DNA of 37,194 bases from Deltaproteobacteria bacterium (GTDB lineage Bacteria > Myxococcota_A > Polyangia > Polyangiales > Houyiibacteriaceae): the NCBI GenBank assembly GCA_019313915.1, contig JAFDAJ010000012.1, forward strand, positions 1 to 37,194, in the 5' to 3' direction. The notes under the pieces were generated by a model. The model saw only the letters and a list, made by a program, of their open reading frames with translations, was not told the DNA's origin and ran no database searches. The position numbers and the translations under genes were made by a program. Positions 21,585 through 29,330 of this stretch are shown here, piece by piece (the first letter of the stretch is position 1; each line of letters opens with the position of its first letter).

Positions 21585-22510
21585 GCGGGTCTCCGCACGT
21601 CGTCGTCATCACCGGACTGTCGGGCGCGGGACGAACTAGTGCCCTGCGGGTGCTCGAAGATGCGGGTTTCTTTTGTGTCGACAACCTTCCGCCAGGTTTG
21701 GCGCCAGACCTGCTGGGGCTCGTCAGTCGGGAAGCGAAGTCGGCGGCGCGCTCGCCGGAGAGCGCTGTTCCGGTGGTGCGCTCGCCGGAGAGCGCTGTTC
21801 CAGAGCGCGTCGGCTTGGGTATCGACGTTCGCACCGGCGCCTTTCTGAGCGGAGCGGAGGAGACGATTTCGGCGCTCGAGGCTTCCGGGCATCGCGTGCA
21901 AGTGATCTTTCTAGACTGCGCCGACGACGTCCTCGTTCGGCGATTTAGCGAAACCCGCAGGCCCCACGCACTCGCCCGGGCCGGAGATTTGCACGGCGCC
22001 ATCGCTCGGGAGCGCGAACGGCTCGCGGGGCTCCGTGCGCGTGCCGACATCGTGATCGACACCACCGATTTCAGCGTCCACGACCTCCGACATCAGCTCA
22101 TCGACTACATTGGCCGCGACGCAGAACGGCCTTCGATGGTGGTTCGGTTGCTCTCCTTTGGCTTCAAGTACGGGGTCCCCGTGCACGCCGATTTGGTATT
22201 CGATCTGCGGTTTCTGCCGAACCCGCACTTCGTCGAAGCGCTACGGCCCAAGACGGGGTTGGACCCGGACGTGTCCGCGTATGTGATGGAGGCCCCCGAA
22301 ACAAAGGAGCTCCTTCGACACCTGCGGCCGCTGCTCGACTATTCGCTCCCGCACTATGCGCGCGAAGGGAAGGCCTATCTGACCGTGGCGCTCGGATGCA
22401 CCGGCGGGAGACACCGCTCCGTGGCGATGGCTGAAGAGCTTGGGCGTCAGCTCGGCGACGCCCACGAGGTGGTCGTGGTGCATCGGGACGCGCAGCGGGC
22501 TGCCACGTGA
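21581..22510 (+). CDS. rapZ: RapZ/YvcJ-family nucleotide-binding protein with repeat insertion
   Basis: RapZ binds nucleotide and, in E. coli, presents the GlmZ sRNA to RNase E; in other groups the role is less clear. The N-terminal P-loop reads GLSGAGRTSAL (residues 12-22), with Arg18 in place of the usual Lys. VDNLPPGL, DCADDVLVRRFSETRRPHAL and the C-terminal sensor domain (LSFGFKYGVPVHADLVFDLRFLPNPHF, LTVALGCTGGRHRSVAMAEEL) are intact. At about residues 54-75 the insert SAARSPESAVPVVRSPESAVPERV is encoded by two copies of the dispersed palindrome, in the variable region after the first domain strand. That makes the protein 309 rather than ~285 residues. ATGA overlaps lie at both ends, with hprK and with ptsH. 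Confidence 0.93.
   Translation: MSGSPHVVVITGLSGAGRTSALRVLEDAGFFCVDNLPPGLAPDLLGLVSREAKSAARSPESAVPVVRSPESAVPERVGLGIDVRTGAFLSGAEETISALEASGHRVQVIFLDCADDVLVRRFSETRRPHALARAGDLHGAIARERERLAGLRARADIVIDTTDFSVHDLRHQLIDYIGRDAERPSMVVRLLSFGFKYGVPVHADLVFDLRFLPNPHFVEALRPKTGLDPDVSAYVMEAPETKELLRHLRPLLDYSLPHYAREGKAYLTVALGCTGGRHRSVAMAEELGRQLGDAHEVVVVHRDAQRAAT
21741..21803 (+). repeat. dispersed palindromic repeat, two tandem 30-bp copies in rapZ
   Basis: Hairpins at 21748-21765 and 21778-21795 both have GCGCTC-GCCGGA-GAGCGC and are exactly 30 bp apart. The unit CCGGTGGTGCGCTCGCCGGA plus GAGCGCTGTT is a multiple of three, so the frame is kept. Protein product: (V)RSPESAV twice. Confidence 0.9.
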
Positions 22511-22785
22511 GCGAACCGCTGACGGCTACCGTAGAGGTGCCCAACAGGTTGGGCCTGCACGCACGGGCTGCTGCGAAGTTGGTCAACCTCGCAAACCGAT
22601 TCGAGTCGCACATCGAGGTCAGCAAGGACGGACAGGTCGCCGACGCCAAGAGCATCATGGGCGTGCTCCTGCTTTGTGGTCAGCAAGGCGCTCAGCTCAC
22701 CATTCGTGCATTGGGGTCCGACGCCAAAGCGGCGCTCGCTGCGCTTTGTGGGCTGGTGGTCGATGGATTCGGGGAGACGCAATGA
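22507..22785 (+). CDS. ptsH: phosphocarrier protein HPr
   Basis: HPr carries phosphate from enzyme I to IIA. The catalytic His18 is in NRLGLHARAAAKLV and the regulatory serine (Ser49) is in DAKSIMGVLLL, the site for HPr kinase encoded two genes upstream. Length 92 is normal. The ATG overlaps the rapZ stop and its own stop overlaps the ptsI start (ATGA), so rapZ-ptsH-ptsI is one tightly coupled set. Confidence 0.96.
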   Translation: MSEPLTATVEVPNRLGLHARAAAKLVNLANRFESHIEVSKDGQVADAKSIMGVLLLCGQQGAQLTIRALGSDAKAALAALCGLVVDGFGETQ

Positions 22786-24482
22786 CGAGCCCCGCGCGAT
22801 TCAAGGGGATCGCAGCATCGATCGGCGTCGCAGTGGGGCTGGCCCGAGTCGTAGGCCGCGAGCGTCGCCGACCCTCGTGCCGGCAGATCGACGACACGGC
22901 CATATCGTCCGAGCTCGCGCGATTTGCACGAGCGGTGTCGAATTCACGCGCTGACATCGAATCCGCCAAGCAGGAGCTCACGGATCGGCACGGCTCGACG
23001 TACGCGCCGATTATGGACGTTTATCTTTTGATGCACGGCGATGCGCTTCTCATCGACGCCACTTCCGACGCCATTCGCAACGACAAGGTCAACGCAGAGT
23101 GGGCCCTGTCCCGGGTGACGGAGCGTCTCAAGAAGCCGCTCCTCGAAGACCCGTCTCCTTACTTTCAAGAACGCGCGCGGGATATCGAGCACGTCCGAGA
23201 GCACTTGATGCGTCACCTGTGCGGAGAGCAACGAAGTGAGCCTTCCACCGATGGCCCGGCGGTGTTGATCGCCCATGACCTCACTCCTGCCGATGCCGTG
23301 CACATGTTGGCGCCGCCGACGGTTGGGTTGGTGACCGAAGTGGGTGCGGAGAGCAGTCACACCGCCATCCTCGCCCGCACCTTTGGTGTGCCGGCCGTCG
23401 TCGGCGTCGGTCCGCTACCCGCCGATATTGAGGACGACGACGTCGTTCTAGTCGATGGCTTTGCGGGCGAGGTGACCGTGGGCGCTTCTCCGGAAGAACG
23501 CCGCGCCGCGGAGACCAGGCGTGACCGTTTTTCCGCATTCCTGAAGGCGGAGCGCTCGACCAGCGCAGTCACGCGCGACGGGGTCTCGATTTCGGTTGCG
23601 GCCAACGTAGAGTTGCCGAGCGAGGTGGAGGCCGCACTCGCCCATGGTGCGGAAGGCATTGGCCTCTACAGAACCGAGTTCATGTGTCTCAGTCGCAGGG
23701 AGCCCCCTAGCGAAGAGGAGCAGCTCGAAGCGTATCGCGGCGTCGTCTCGGCGATGGCTCCAAGGCAAGTCGTGTTTCGCACGTTTGATTGGCGAGGTGA
23801 CAAGCGGTTGCGAGCGCACGATCTCGGCGAGCGGGGGCGGGCTTGGCTGAAGACCCAGATCAACGCGGTGCTGCGAGCAAGCAGTGAAGGTTCGGTGGCA
23901 TTGATGTTCCCGATGGTGGCGACCGTGGAGGAGTTTTGCGAGGCTCGGGCGCTGGTCGAAGAATGCCGAAATGGTCTGAGCGACGAACGCGCGAGGTCGG
24001 CACAGCTTCCGATTGGGATGATGGTCGAGGTGCCCTCCGCCGCGTTGCTCGCGGAGCGATTTGCCGAGCACGCCGATTTCTTTGCCGTCGGGACCAACGA
24101 CCTGGCGCACTACACGTTGGCGTTCGATCGTCGCGACAGCCGCTCGAGTGCCAAGCCGCTCGACCCGGCCGTGCTCGGGCTGCTCCAACGAGCCATCACT
24201 GCAGCGAGCGACGCGCAAACGCCTTGCTCGATGTGTGGCGACATGGCTGCCGACCCGGTGGCGCTCTGCCTGGCGTTAGGGCTTGGCTACCGGCAGATAT
24301 CGGTTCCGGTGAGCGTCATCCCATTGGCGCGCGCGGTCATTCGCAACGTGGATCTGCAAGTCGCTGCGGCGGTCGCTGGTGACGCCATGAAGTGCGTCTC
24401 CGCCGATGAGGTTCGTGCGTTGGTGGTCGATCGCCTGGACGCGCAGTTGGGCGCCCTGTGGAAAGAGCAGGGGATCGTCTAG
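22782..24482 (+). CDS. ptsI: PTS enzyme I (PEP-protein phosphotransferase), divergent
   Basis: Enzyme I takes phosphate from PEP onto a His and passes it to HPr. The start is ATG 22782, overlapping ptsH; the 680-residue track ORF from 22440 runs through rapZ/ptsH in another frame and is wrong. The protein (566 residues) shows the phospho-His (His193) in GAESSHTAILARTFGVPAVV, RTEFMCLSRREPPSEEEQ, RTFDWRGDK, MVEVPSAALLAERFAEHADFFAVGTNDLAHYTLAFDRRD and the Cys site CSMCGDMAADPVA. Missing is the usual block with NPFLGWRxIR between GDK and LRAS; the sequence goes from GDKRLRAHDLGERGRAWL directly to KTQINAVLRAS. There is no N-terminal GAF domain, so it is not of the PtsP type. Confidence 0.93.
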   Translation: MTSPARFKGIAASIGVAVGLARVVGRERRRPSCRQIDDTAISSELARFARAVSNSRADIESAKQELTDRHGSTYAPIMDVYLLMHGDALLIDATSDAIRNDKVNAEWALSRVTERLKKPLLEDPSPYFQERARDIEHVREHLMRHLCGEQRSEPSTDGPAVLIAHDLTPADAVHMLAPPTVGLVTEVGAESSHTAILARTFGVPAVVGVGPLPADIEDDDVVLVDGFAGEVTVGASPEERRAAETRRDRFSAFLKAERSTSAVTRDGVSISVAANVELPSEVEAALAHGAEGIGLYRTEFMCLSRREPPSEEEQLEAYRGVVSAMAPRQVVFRTFDWRGDKRLRAHDLGERGRAWLKTQINAVLRASSEGSVALMFPMVATVEEFCEARALVEECRNGLSDERARSAQLPIGMMVEVPSAALLAERFAEHADFFAVGTNDLAHYTLAFDRRDSRSSAKPLDPAVLGLLQRAITAASDAQTPCSMCGDMAADPVALCLALGLGYRQISVPVSVIPLARAVIRNVDLQVAAAVAGDAMKCVSADEVRALVVDRLDAQLGALWKEQGIV

Positions 24483-25024
24483 TTCGAGTCGCCCGACACG
24501 GGTTCCACCAGACGCGCGAGGTCGCCCTCGGTGACCAGTCCCGTCATACGGGCGAGCTCATACCCGTCGGCGCCGTACAGAATGAAGGTCGGCACGATCT
24601 CGATCTTGCCGAGCGAGCTTTCTCCGGTCTCGACGCGCCCGTACGGGTCGGCCCCGACGACAAAGGGCGGATCGAGCGCGTACGCCCATGCTTCGACGAG
24701 TTGCAGCGCACGCGGCTGCGCAGCGACACCGATCACGAGGAGATCGGGATGCTGCGGCACGAAGGGCCGCAGCGATTTCAACGATGCTTGGCTGACCGTG
24801 TCGAAGGTCGCGAAGACGAACAGGAGCACCGGCGTGCCACGGAGGTCCGCAAGTTCGAGCCACCGGCCGTCCGACAGACGGACTCCGAGGTCGAGTCGCT
24901 GGCCCTTCGTCGACTGCGGTGTGGTTTCCGATGGTCCGTTCGCTTTGTGTGCGCAACCCATGCTGAGCACGAGAAGAATCGAGAAGACGGACAGGCCGCG
25001 TTTGGGAAGACTGCTCCTGGTCAT
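24479..25024 (-). CDS. thioredoxin-fold lipoprotein lacking the CxxC motif
   Basis: The 181-residue protein has a lipoprotein signal (SVFSILLVLSMGC), with lipidation expected on Cys in LSMGC. The mature part follows the TlpA/AhpC-TSA pattern: VRLSDGRWLELADLRGTPVLLFVFATFDTVSQASLKSLRPF, DLLVIGVAAQPRALQLVEAW, FVVGADPYGRVE, IVPTFILYGADGYELARMTGL (with the cis-Pro segment VPTF). The redox CxxC expected after the FATF strand is replaced by DTVS, so thiol-disulfide exchange is not possible there; a binding or chaperone role is more likely. It overlaps the ptsI stop by 4 bp and diverges from the TIGR02757 gene. ATG 25024 directly abuts that gene's 5' region. Confidence 0.85.
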   Translation of the reverse strand: MTRSSLPKRGLSVFSILLVLSMGCAHKANGPSETTPQSTKGQRLDLGVRLSDGRWLELADLRGTPVLLFVFATFDTVSQASLKSLRPFVPQHPDLLVIGVAAQPRALQLVEAWAYALDPPFVVGADPYGRVETGESSLGKIEIVPTFILYGADGYELARMTGLVTEGDLARLVEPVSGDSN

Positions 25025-25062
25025 TGCGGTTGACTCGGCAATATAGCAAGAACCCCAGGGAA

Positions 25063-25911
25063 GTGGACGGTCTCCGCGAACATCTGGACGCCCTGCTCGC
25101 CAGCTCCGACGCCAAGTCTACTCGAAGGCGAGACCCTGTCGATTTCGTCCACCGCTACGAGGAGCCTCGTGACCAGGAGATCGTGGGGCTGCTCGCCTCG
25201 AGCCTTGCCTTTGGTAACGTGGTCGCTGCCCGACGCAGCATCGATCGCGTGCTCACCGCGCTCGGCCCAGAGCCGGCAGTCACGGTTGAGGGTGCCAAGC
25301 CCGCGGAGCTTCGCCGCCGCCTCCGAGGGTTTGTCCACCGCATCTATCGGGACGAGCATCTTGCGTCGGTGCTCTGGCGGGCTGGGGGGCTGCTACGTGA
25401 GCACGAGACCCTCGGCAACGCCTTCACCCAGTTCCACGAGGCCAGCGGTGGCGACTTTCGGGAAGGGCTGGCCCGTTTCGCCGACGCGCTGCGCGGGGAT
25501 ACGACCAGTCGCAGCTTGCGTCACCTCGTCAGCGATCCTCGCGCCGGAAGCGCGTGTAAGCGCCTCGTCCTCTACGCGCGATGGATGGTTCGCCCTGCCG
25601 ATGGGGTCGACCTCGGCCTGTGGCCAATTGCGCCCTCCGAGCTCGTGATTCCTGTCGACACTCATATTCATCGCATCAGCCGCAACCTCGGACTGACGCA
25701 TCGCCGCACCGCAAGTTGGGCGACCGCCGAAGAGATCACCGCTGCGCTACGCCAATTCGATCCCGAAGATCCGGTCAAGTACGACTTTGCGCTTTGCCAC
25801 CTCGGCGTGTCGAGGGAGTGCCCAAGCCGCCCCGACCCGGCCAAGTGCGAACGCTGCGTTCTGCAAAGCGTATGCAGTGTCTGGAAGCCCGAGCGCCGCA
25901 ACGGGGCATGA
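25063..25911 (+). CDS. TIGR02757 family protein (HhH-GPD-like)
   Basis: The family is conserved but has no established function. Landmarks are the opening DPVDFVHRYEEPRDQEIVGLLASSLAFGNV and the later VDTHIHRISRNLGLTHRRTASW. The latter resembles the VDTHVxR segment around the catalytic Asp of endonuclease III-type glycosylases. Near the C-terminus ECPSRPDPAKCERCVLQSVC has cysteines spaced C-x8-C-x2-C-x5-C, close to the [4Fe-4S] loop of those enzymes (C-x6-C-x2-C-x5-C). A DNA-binding HhH-GPD relative with an iron-sulfur cluster is therefore plausible (inference). Start GTG 25063 (VDGLREHLDALL), with AGGGA just upstream, is preferred; the track uses TTG 25024, which abuts the divergent ATG. Confidence 0.85.
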   Translation: MDGLREHLDALLASSDAKSTRRRDPVDFVHRYEEPRDQEIVGLLASSLAFGNVVAARRSIDRVLTALGPEPAVTVEGAKPAELRRRLRGFVHRIYRDEHLASVLWRAGGLLREHETLGNAFTQFHEASGGDFREGLARFADALRGDTTSRSLRHLVSDPRAGSACKRLVLYARWMVRPADGVDLGLWPIAPSELVIPVDTHIHRISRNLGLTHRRTASWATAEEITAALRQFDPEDPVKYDFALCHLGVSRECPSRPDPAKCERCVLQSVCSVWKPERRNGA

Positions 25912-25925
25912 CAACCCGTAAGGCG

Positions 25926-28511
25926 TCAGCGAAGGAACCCGGTGATCTTGGGCTCTAGCGCGTGCAGGTCGGCGACACTCTCGACGCCCTCGCCACGTTC
26001 GAGGATGTCTCCGTTCAGCTGGATGAGGCGGTAGTCTTGCAACGCCTTGAGGGCGGTCTCCAGCTTGAGCTTCGATAGCGACTCTCGACGCTCGATTTCG
26101 CCAGCGAGATACATCTGCTGTCCCAACGCGAGCGTACGCTTGTACCAATCCTTCTTCGGAATCGGGCCATCGAGGACGATTTCCGCGCCGCGCAGTGCGA
26201 GGAGGTAGCTCTCGAAAAAGGTCTGGAGCATCGCCGCGTATCGTTCTAGCCGGTGACGCATCGCGCCTTCGGTGGCTTGTGCGTACCCGTCGCGGACTTC
26301 GATCTCGCCGTCCTTGGCCATGTCACGGAGCGCGTCTTGGAAGATGTCGTCGAAGGTCGCGTCGGTTCGATACATGAACTCGTGCTTGAAGAGCTTCGAC
26401 AGCTGCTGGACCCGGTCGTTCAGGCGCGTGATGTCGACCCACTGCTCGGTGTCCACCAACAGCGCGGCCGAAATCAAACCGCGCGGCACGAAGAAGTGAA
26501 TGATCGTGTTTTGGTAGTACTCGAGCGCGATCCGCCGTTCGGAATCGATCGTGTAGATCGGCTCCGGACCCGTGTCGTGTGCGATGATGAGACGGGCGTC
26601 TAGGAACAGATGCAACGCCTCGTCGATCGTGTCCGCGCGAATGCGGCCGTCTCCGATGCGGAGCTGCTGTGCGATCCGAGCCTGCATGCCATCCAGCGTG
26701 GAGATCAGGTCCTCACATGCGCTCAGCAGAGAAGCCCTGGTCATGCCGCGTTTCTGGTGGCTCAACAACGCGGTGGCCACCAGCGCAGCCGGTGTCACCA
26801 CGGTGACCTCGTTGATCGAGTACATCACCTTGTGAGCCAGCGCGCGAACCGCGTTCTTCTTTTGCTCGGGTGTGAGGGCGTCCATGTCTTGGAGTTCGCC
26901 GCCAGCGCGCTCCATCGTCTCCTTTTGGAATTCGTCGAAGTCGATGATCTCGCCGAATTGCACGTACAGTCGACCCCACTTCGACCGGAGGATGCTCGAG
27001 CTCTTGATCAGGTCGCCCACGTTCTCCGACTGTTTGTCGCCGCCCGAGAGCTCGTGGACGAAAGAACGCTCCTCGATGATGCGCTCGTACCCGATCGAAA
27101 CCGGGACGAGCTTGACCTTGGTGCCGTGCAGCTTCGAGGCCGATTCGTAAAGCATCGACAGCAGGCCGTATTTCGGCGGCAGTGCCTTGCCGGTGCGGGA
27201 GCGGCCACCTTCTAAGAAGAACTCGATGGTGAAGCCTTCAACCAGCAGCTTACGAATATACGCCTCGACGAGTGCAGGGTACAGCGTGTCCCCGTGGAAG
27301 CTGCGGCGGATGAAGAAAGCGCCGCCCCGGCGTAGCCAAACTCCAATCGGCCAAAAGCTGAGATTGTCACCCGCCGCGATTATCGGCGCCATCATTGCGT
27401 GGCCGTAGAGCCTGTCGCTCAAGACCAAATAGTCGATGTGGCTTTTGTGACTGGGCAGCAGGACCAGCGAGGCGTCGCGGGCGGCCTCACGGACGCGCTC
27501 GAGGCCCTCCGTGTCGAAGTCGACGCCGTCATACATCTTGGACCAAACCCAGGAGAGGAACCGGTGCGAGACATCCACCACGAAGAGGCTCTGCTTGGCG
27601 CAAAGGCGCCGAAGCTGCTTGCGAGCCACTTTCTCCGCTTTGGCGTACGAAATGTTCTCTTCACCGGCGTAGCGCTCGATGTGCGCCCGGACTCTCGGGC
27701 TGCGCAGGAGCTCGTCTTGGAGACGCGCGCTGCTCTTCTTCATCGGGCCGATGATGATCGCCCGATCGCGCTCCATGCGTCGAAGCAGCGCGTACCGAGC
27801 TTTGTTGGCGGCCTGCGCATCGGTCAGGTCGGGATTGTTGGCGATGAGCTCCTGAAGATTGAAAGGCTCTCCAGAGCAGAGCTTTGCGTCCCGATAATTC
27901 AGCAAGAACTGGAAGAACACGCGCAACCGGCCTGGCCACTGCACCGGACCGAACAACAGGTCGAGCGGGCCCGGGCGCGCGGTCCCCGCTCGTTTGCTCC
28001 ATACGAACGTCTGTGGAACCAGCAGGATTGGTTGCGAGCACGTTCGCTGCTTTGCCACGAGTGTTTCGATCAGGTCGATGTCGAGCTCACGGCCACGGCG
28101 CGCCTGGCTTCCGAACTTCGGCGGGCGCCTGAGGAACAACAATGCGCTGTACCCATCGCCGACGGTTTGCTCCAAGGCTTCGGCTTCCGGGATCTGCCGC
28201 CGCAGGCTCAACCGGCGTTCACCCTTGCCGAAGGGCTCGAGAATCCACAGCCCGAGGTCATTGACGAACCGCACCAAGGGCAGGCCGAATTTTTTCAGCA
28301 AGAAGTCGAGACAGAGGAAGTCCAAGAACGAAAGCGATCGCATCACATAGACGACCACCCCCTTGCTGGCGGCCTCTCGCACGCCGCGGCTCCAGTTTTC
28401 GTCCACGCGGATGTGGGCGAAGAATCGCCGGTAGAGCCATCGCAAAATCGCGTTGGGCGCGTAGGGCGACGGCGTGGGTGAGCGCCGCGCAAGCTCCGGC
28501 ATGTTCGTCAT
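25926..28511 (-). CDS. plsB: glycerol-3-phosphate 1-O-acyltransferase
   Basis: PlsB acylates sn-glycerol-3-phosphate at position 1, the first step of membrane phospholipid synthesis. All four acyltransferase blocks are visible in the middle of the 861-residue protein: I, PSHKSHIDYL (HX4D); II, RRGGAFFIRRSF; III, FFLEGGRSRTGK; IV, VKLVPVSIGYE. The large N-terminal part and the helical C-terminal part (RRIALEYYQNTIIHFF, MYRTDATFDDIFQDAL) match PlsB (E. coli 807 residues). It is a peripheral inner-membrane enzyme. Start ATG 28511 is from the track; ATG 28502 is also possible. It is convergent with the TIGR02757 gene, with a 14-bp gap. Confidence 0.93.
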   Translation of the reverse strand: MTNMPELARRSPTPSPYAPNAILRWLYRRFFAHIRVDENWSRGVREAASKGVVVYVMRSLSFLDFLCLDFLLKKFGLPLVRFVNDLGLWILEPFGKGERRLSLRRQIPEAEALEQTVGDGYSALLFLRRPPKFGSQARRGRELDIDLIETLVAKQRTCSQPILLVPQTFVWSKRAGTARPGPLDLLFGPVQWPGRLRVFFQFLLNYRDAKLCSGEPFNLQELIANNPDLTDAQAANKARYALLRRMERDRAIIIGPMKKSSARLQDELLRSPRVRAHIERYAGEENISYAKAEKVARKQLRRLCAKQSLFVVDVSHRFLSWVWSKMYDGVDFDTEGLERVREAARDASLVLLPSHKSHIDYLVLSDRLYGHAMMAPIIAAGDNLSFWPIGVWLRRGGAFFIRRSFHGDTLYPALVEAYIRKLLVEGFTIEFFLEGGRSRTGKALPPKYGLLSMLYESASKLHGTKVKLVPVSIGYERIIEERSFVHELSGGDKQSENVGDLIKSSSILRSKWGRLYVQFGEIIDFDEFQKETMERAGGELQDMDALTPEQKKNAVRALAHKVMYSINEVTVVTPAALVATALLSHQKRGMTRASLLSACEDLISTLDGMQARIAQQLRIGDGRIRADTIDEALHLFLDARLIIAHDTGPEPIYTIDSERRIALEYYQNTIIHFFVPRGLISAALLVDTEQWVDITRLNDRVQQLSKLFKHEFMYRTDATFDDIFQDALRDMAKDGEIEVRDGYAQATEGAMRHRLERYAAMLQTFFESYLLALRGAEIVLDGPIPKKDWYKRTLALGQQMYLAGEIERRESLSKLKLETALKALQDYRLIQLNGDILERGEGVESVADLHALEPKITGFLR

Positions 28512-28596
28512 CGCTCGGTCAGAGCCTAGCAGCGTGCCAGATCGGGTCGAGTTTACGCAGTTCCGCTTCTATTCCGCGATCTTACTCAAATGGTCG

Positions 28597-29169
28597 TCAA
28601 AACTGCGCGCGTACTAAGCGGCGCTGTCCGGGGCGCAGATCAACGCTGTAGCGGCGCTCCTGGCCCGCGAGGCGGACGACGACCTCATAGCTGCCCGCGC
28701 TGAGGCGCGCGGCGACGCCACTTCCCAGTGTGCCGATGCGGGTGGAGCCGCGGTTTACCGTGACGATGCCGGTGCCGCGTTGCCCTTTCGTTTCAATCCG
28801 AACCTCGAGCACGCCAGTTTGGAAGTCGACGGAAACTGGCGTGACCTTTTCGGCGGTGACCTCGACGCGGACGCTCTTCGCTGGGTTGTCGAGCGTGCCG
28901 TCCAATCTCACGGTGACCTTGCACTTGCCGACCGGGACCGAGAGGGCTGCTCCGCACGATCCACCCCCTACTTCTCGCCCATTGCGTTCGACGACAATCG
29001 TGCCGCGAGCCGGGCCGCCGTTCTCGGTGATCGAGCAGCGGATCTGCCCGGTTTGCGCCTGGACCGTTCCCGCAGCGCAGAACGACACCATGGCCACCAT
29101 CAGGGATGGAACCCAAACCCCCAGGAACCCTCGTCTAGGCGCGGCGCCCGTTTGAATAAGAATTCTCAC
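28597..29169 (-). CDS. secreted protein with two PEGA-like beta repeats
   Basis: The function is not recognised. Start GTG 29169 has AAGG six nt upstream. A signal peptide follows (GFLGVWVPSLMVAMVSFCAAGTVQAQ, cleavage after AQA-like VQAQ). The mature ~155 residues form two related units. Unit one is QIRCSITENGGPARGTIVVERNGREVGGGSCGAALSVPVGKCKVTVRLD and unit two is VLEVRIETKGQRGTGIVTVNRGSTRIGTLGSGVAARLSAGSYEVVVRL. Each reads strand, 'G.V.V.r.G..iG', 'G....lpaG.Y.V.VR', the pattern of PEGA or carboxypeptidase-regulatory-like beta-sandwich domains that often bind cell wall or surface ligands. Unit one has three Cys that may form a disulfide. No transmembrane anchor follows. It is divergent from rplM. 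Confidence 0.75.
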   Translation of the reverse strand: MRILIQTGAAPRRGFLGVWVPSLMVAMVSFCAAGTVQAQTGQIRCSITENGGPARGTIVVERNGREVGGGSCGAALSVPVGKCKVTVRLDGTLDNPAKSVRVEVTAEKVTPVSVDFQTGVLEVRIETKGQRGTGIVTVNRGSTRIGTLGSGVAARLSAGSYEVVVRLAGQERRYSVDLRPGQRRLVRAQF

Positions 29170-29268
29170 CGCTTACCTTTCTAACCCAATTCGGCGTGTA
29201 GGTGTGCAGGCGATTGGAACCGGGCCGAAACTAAGGGTTTGCGGTCACAACTATCGCGCCGTGCCTGC

Positions 29269-29297
29269 TTGACACCACTAGGGCCGGCGGCTACGAA
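29269..29297 (+). promoter_or_regulatory. candidate sigma-70 promoter of rplM-rpsI
   Basis: TTGACA (29269-29274), a perfect -35, is followed after 17 nt by TACGAA (29292-29297), a weak -10. A start near 29304 would leave a ~27-nt leader ending in the GGAG ribosome-binding site (29321-29324). No L13-binding leader structure was recognised. Confidence 0.5.
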
Positions 29298-29330
29298 ACG
29301 CGCCCTGAAACGGGGTCTTAGGAGCGAATC

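Noticed and set aside
22440-22781. N-terminal extension of ptsI in the 680-residue track ORF
   Set aside because: It runs through rapZ and ptsH in another frame, while the ATG at 22782 overlaps the ptsH stop and begins exactly where enzyme I homology starts.
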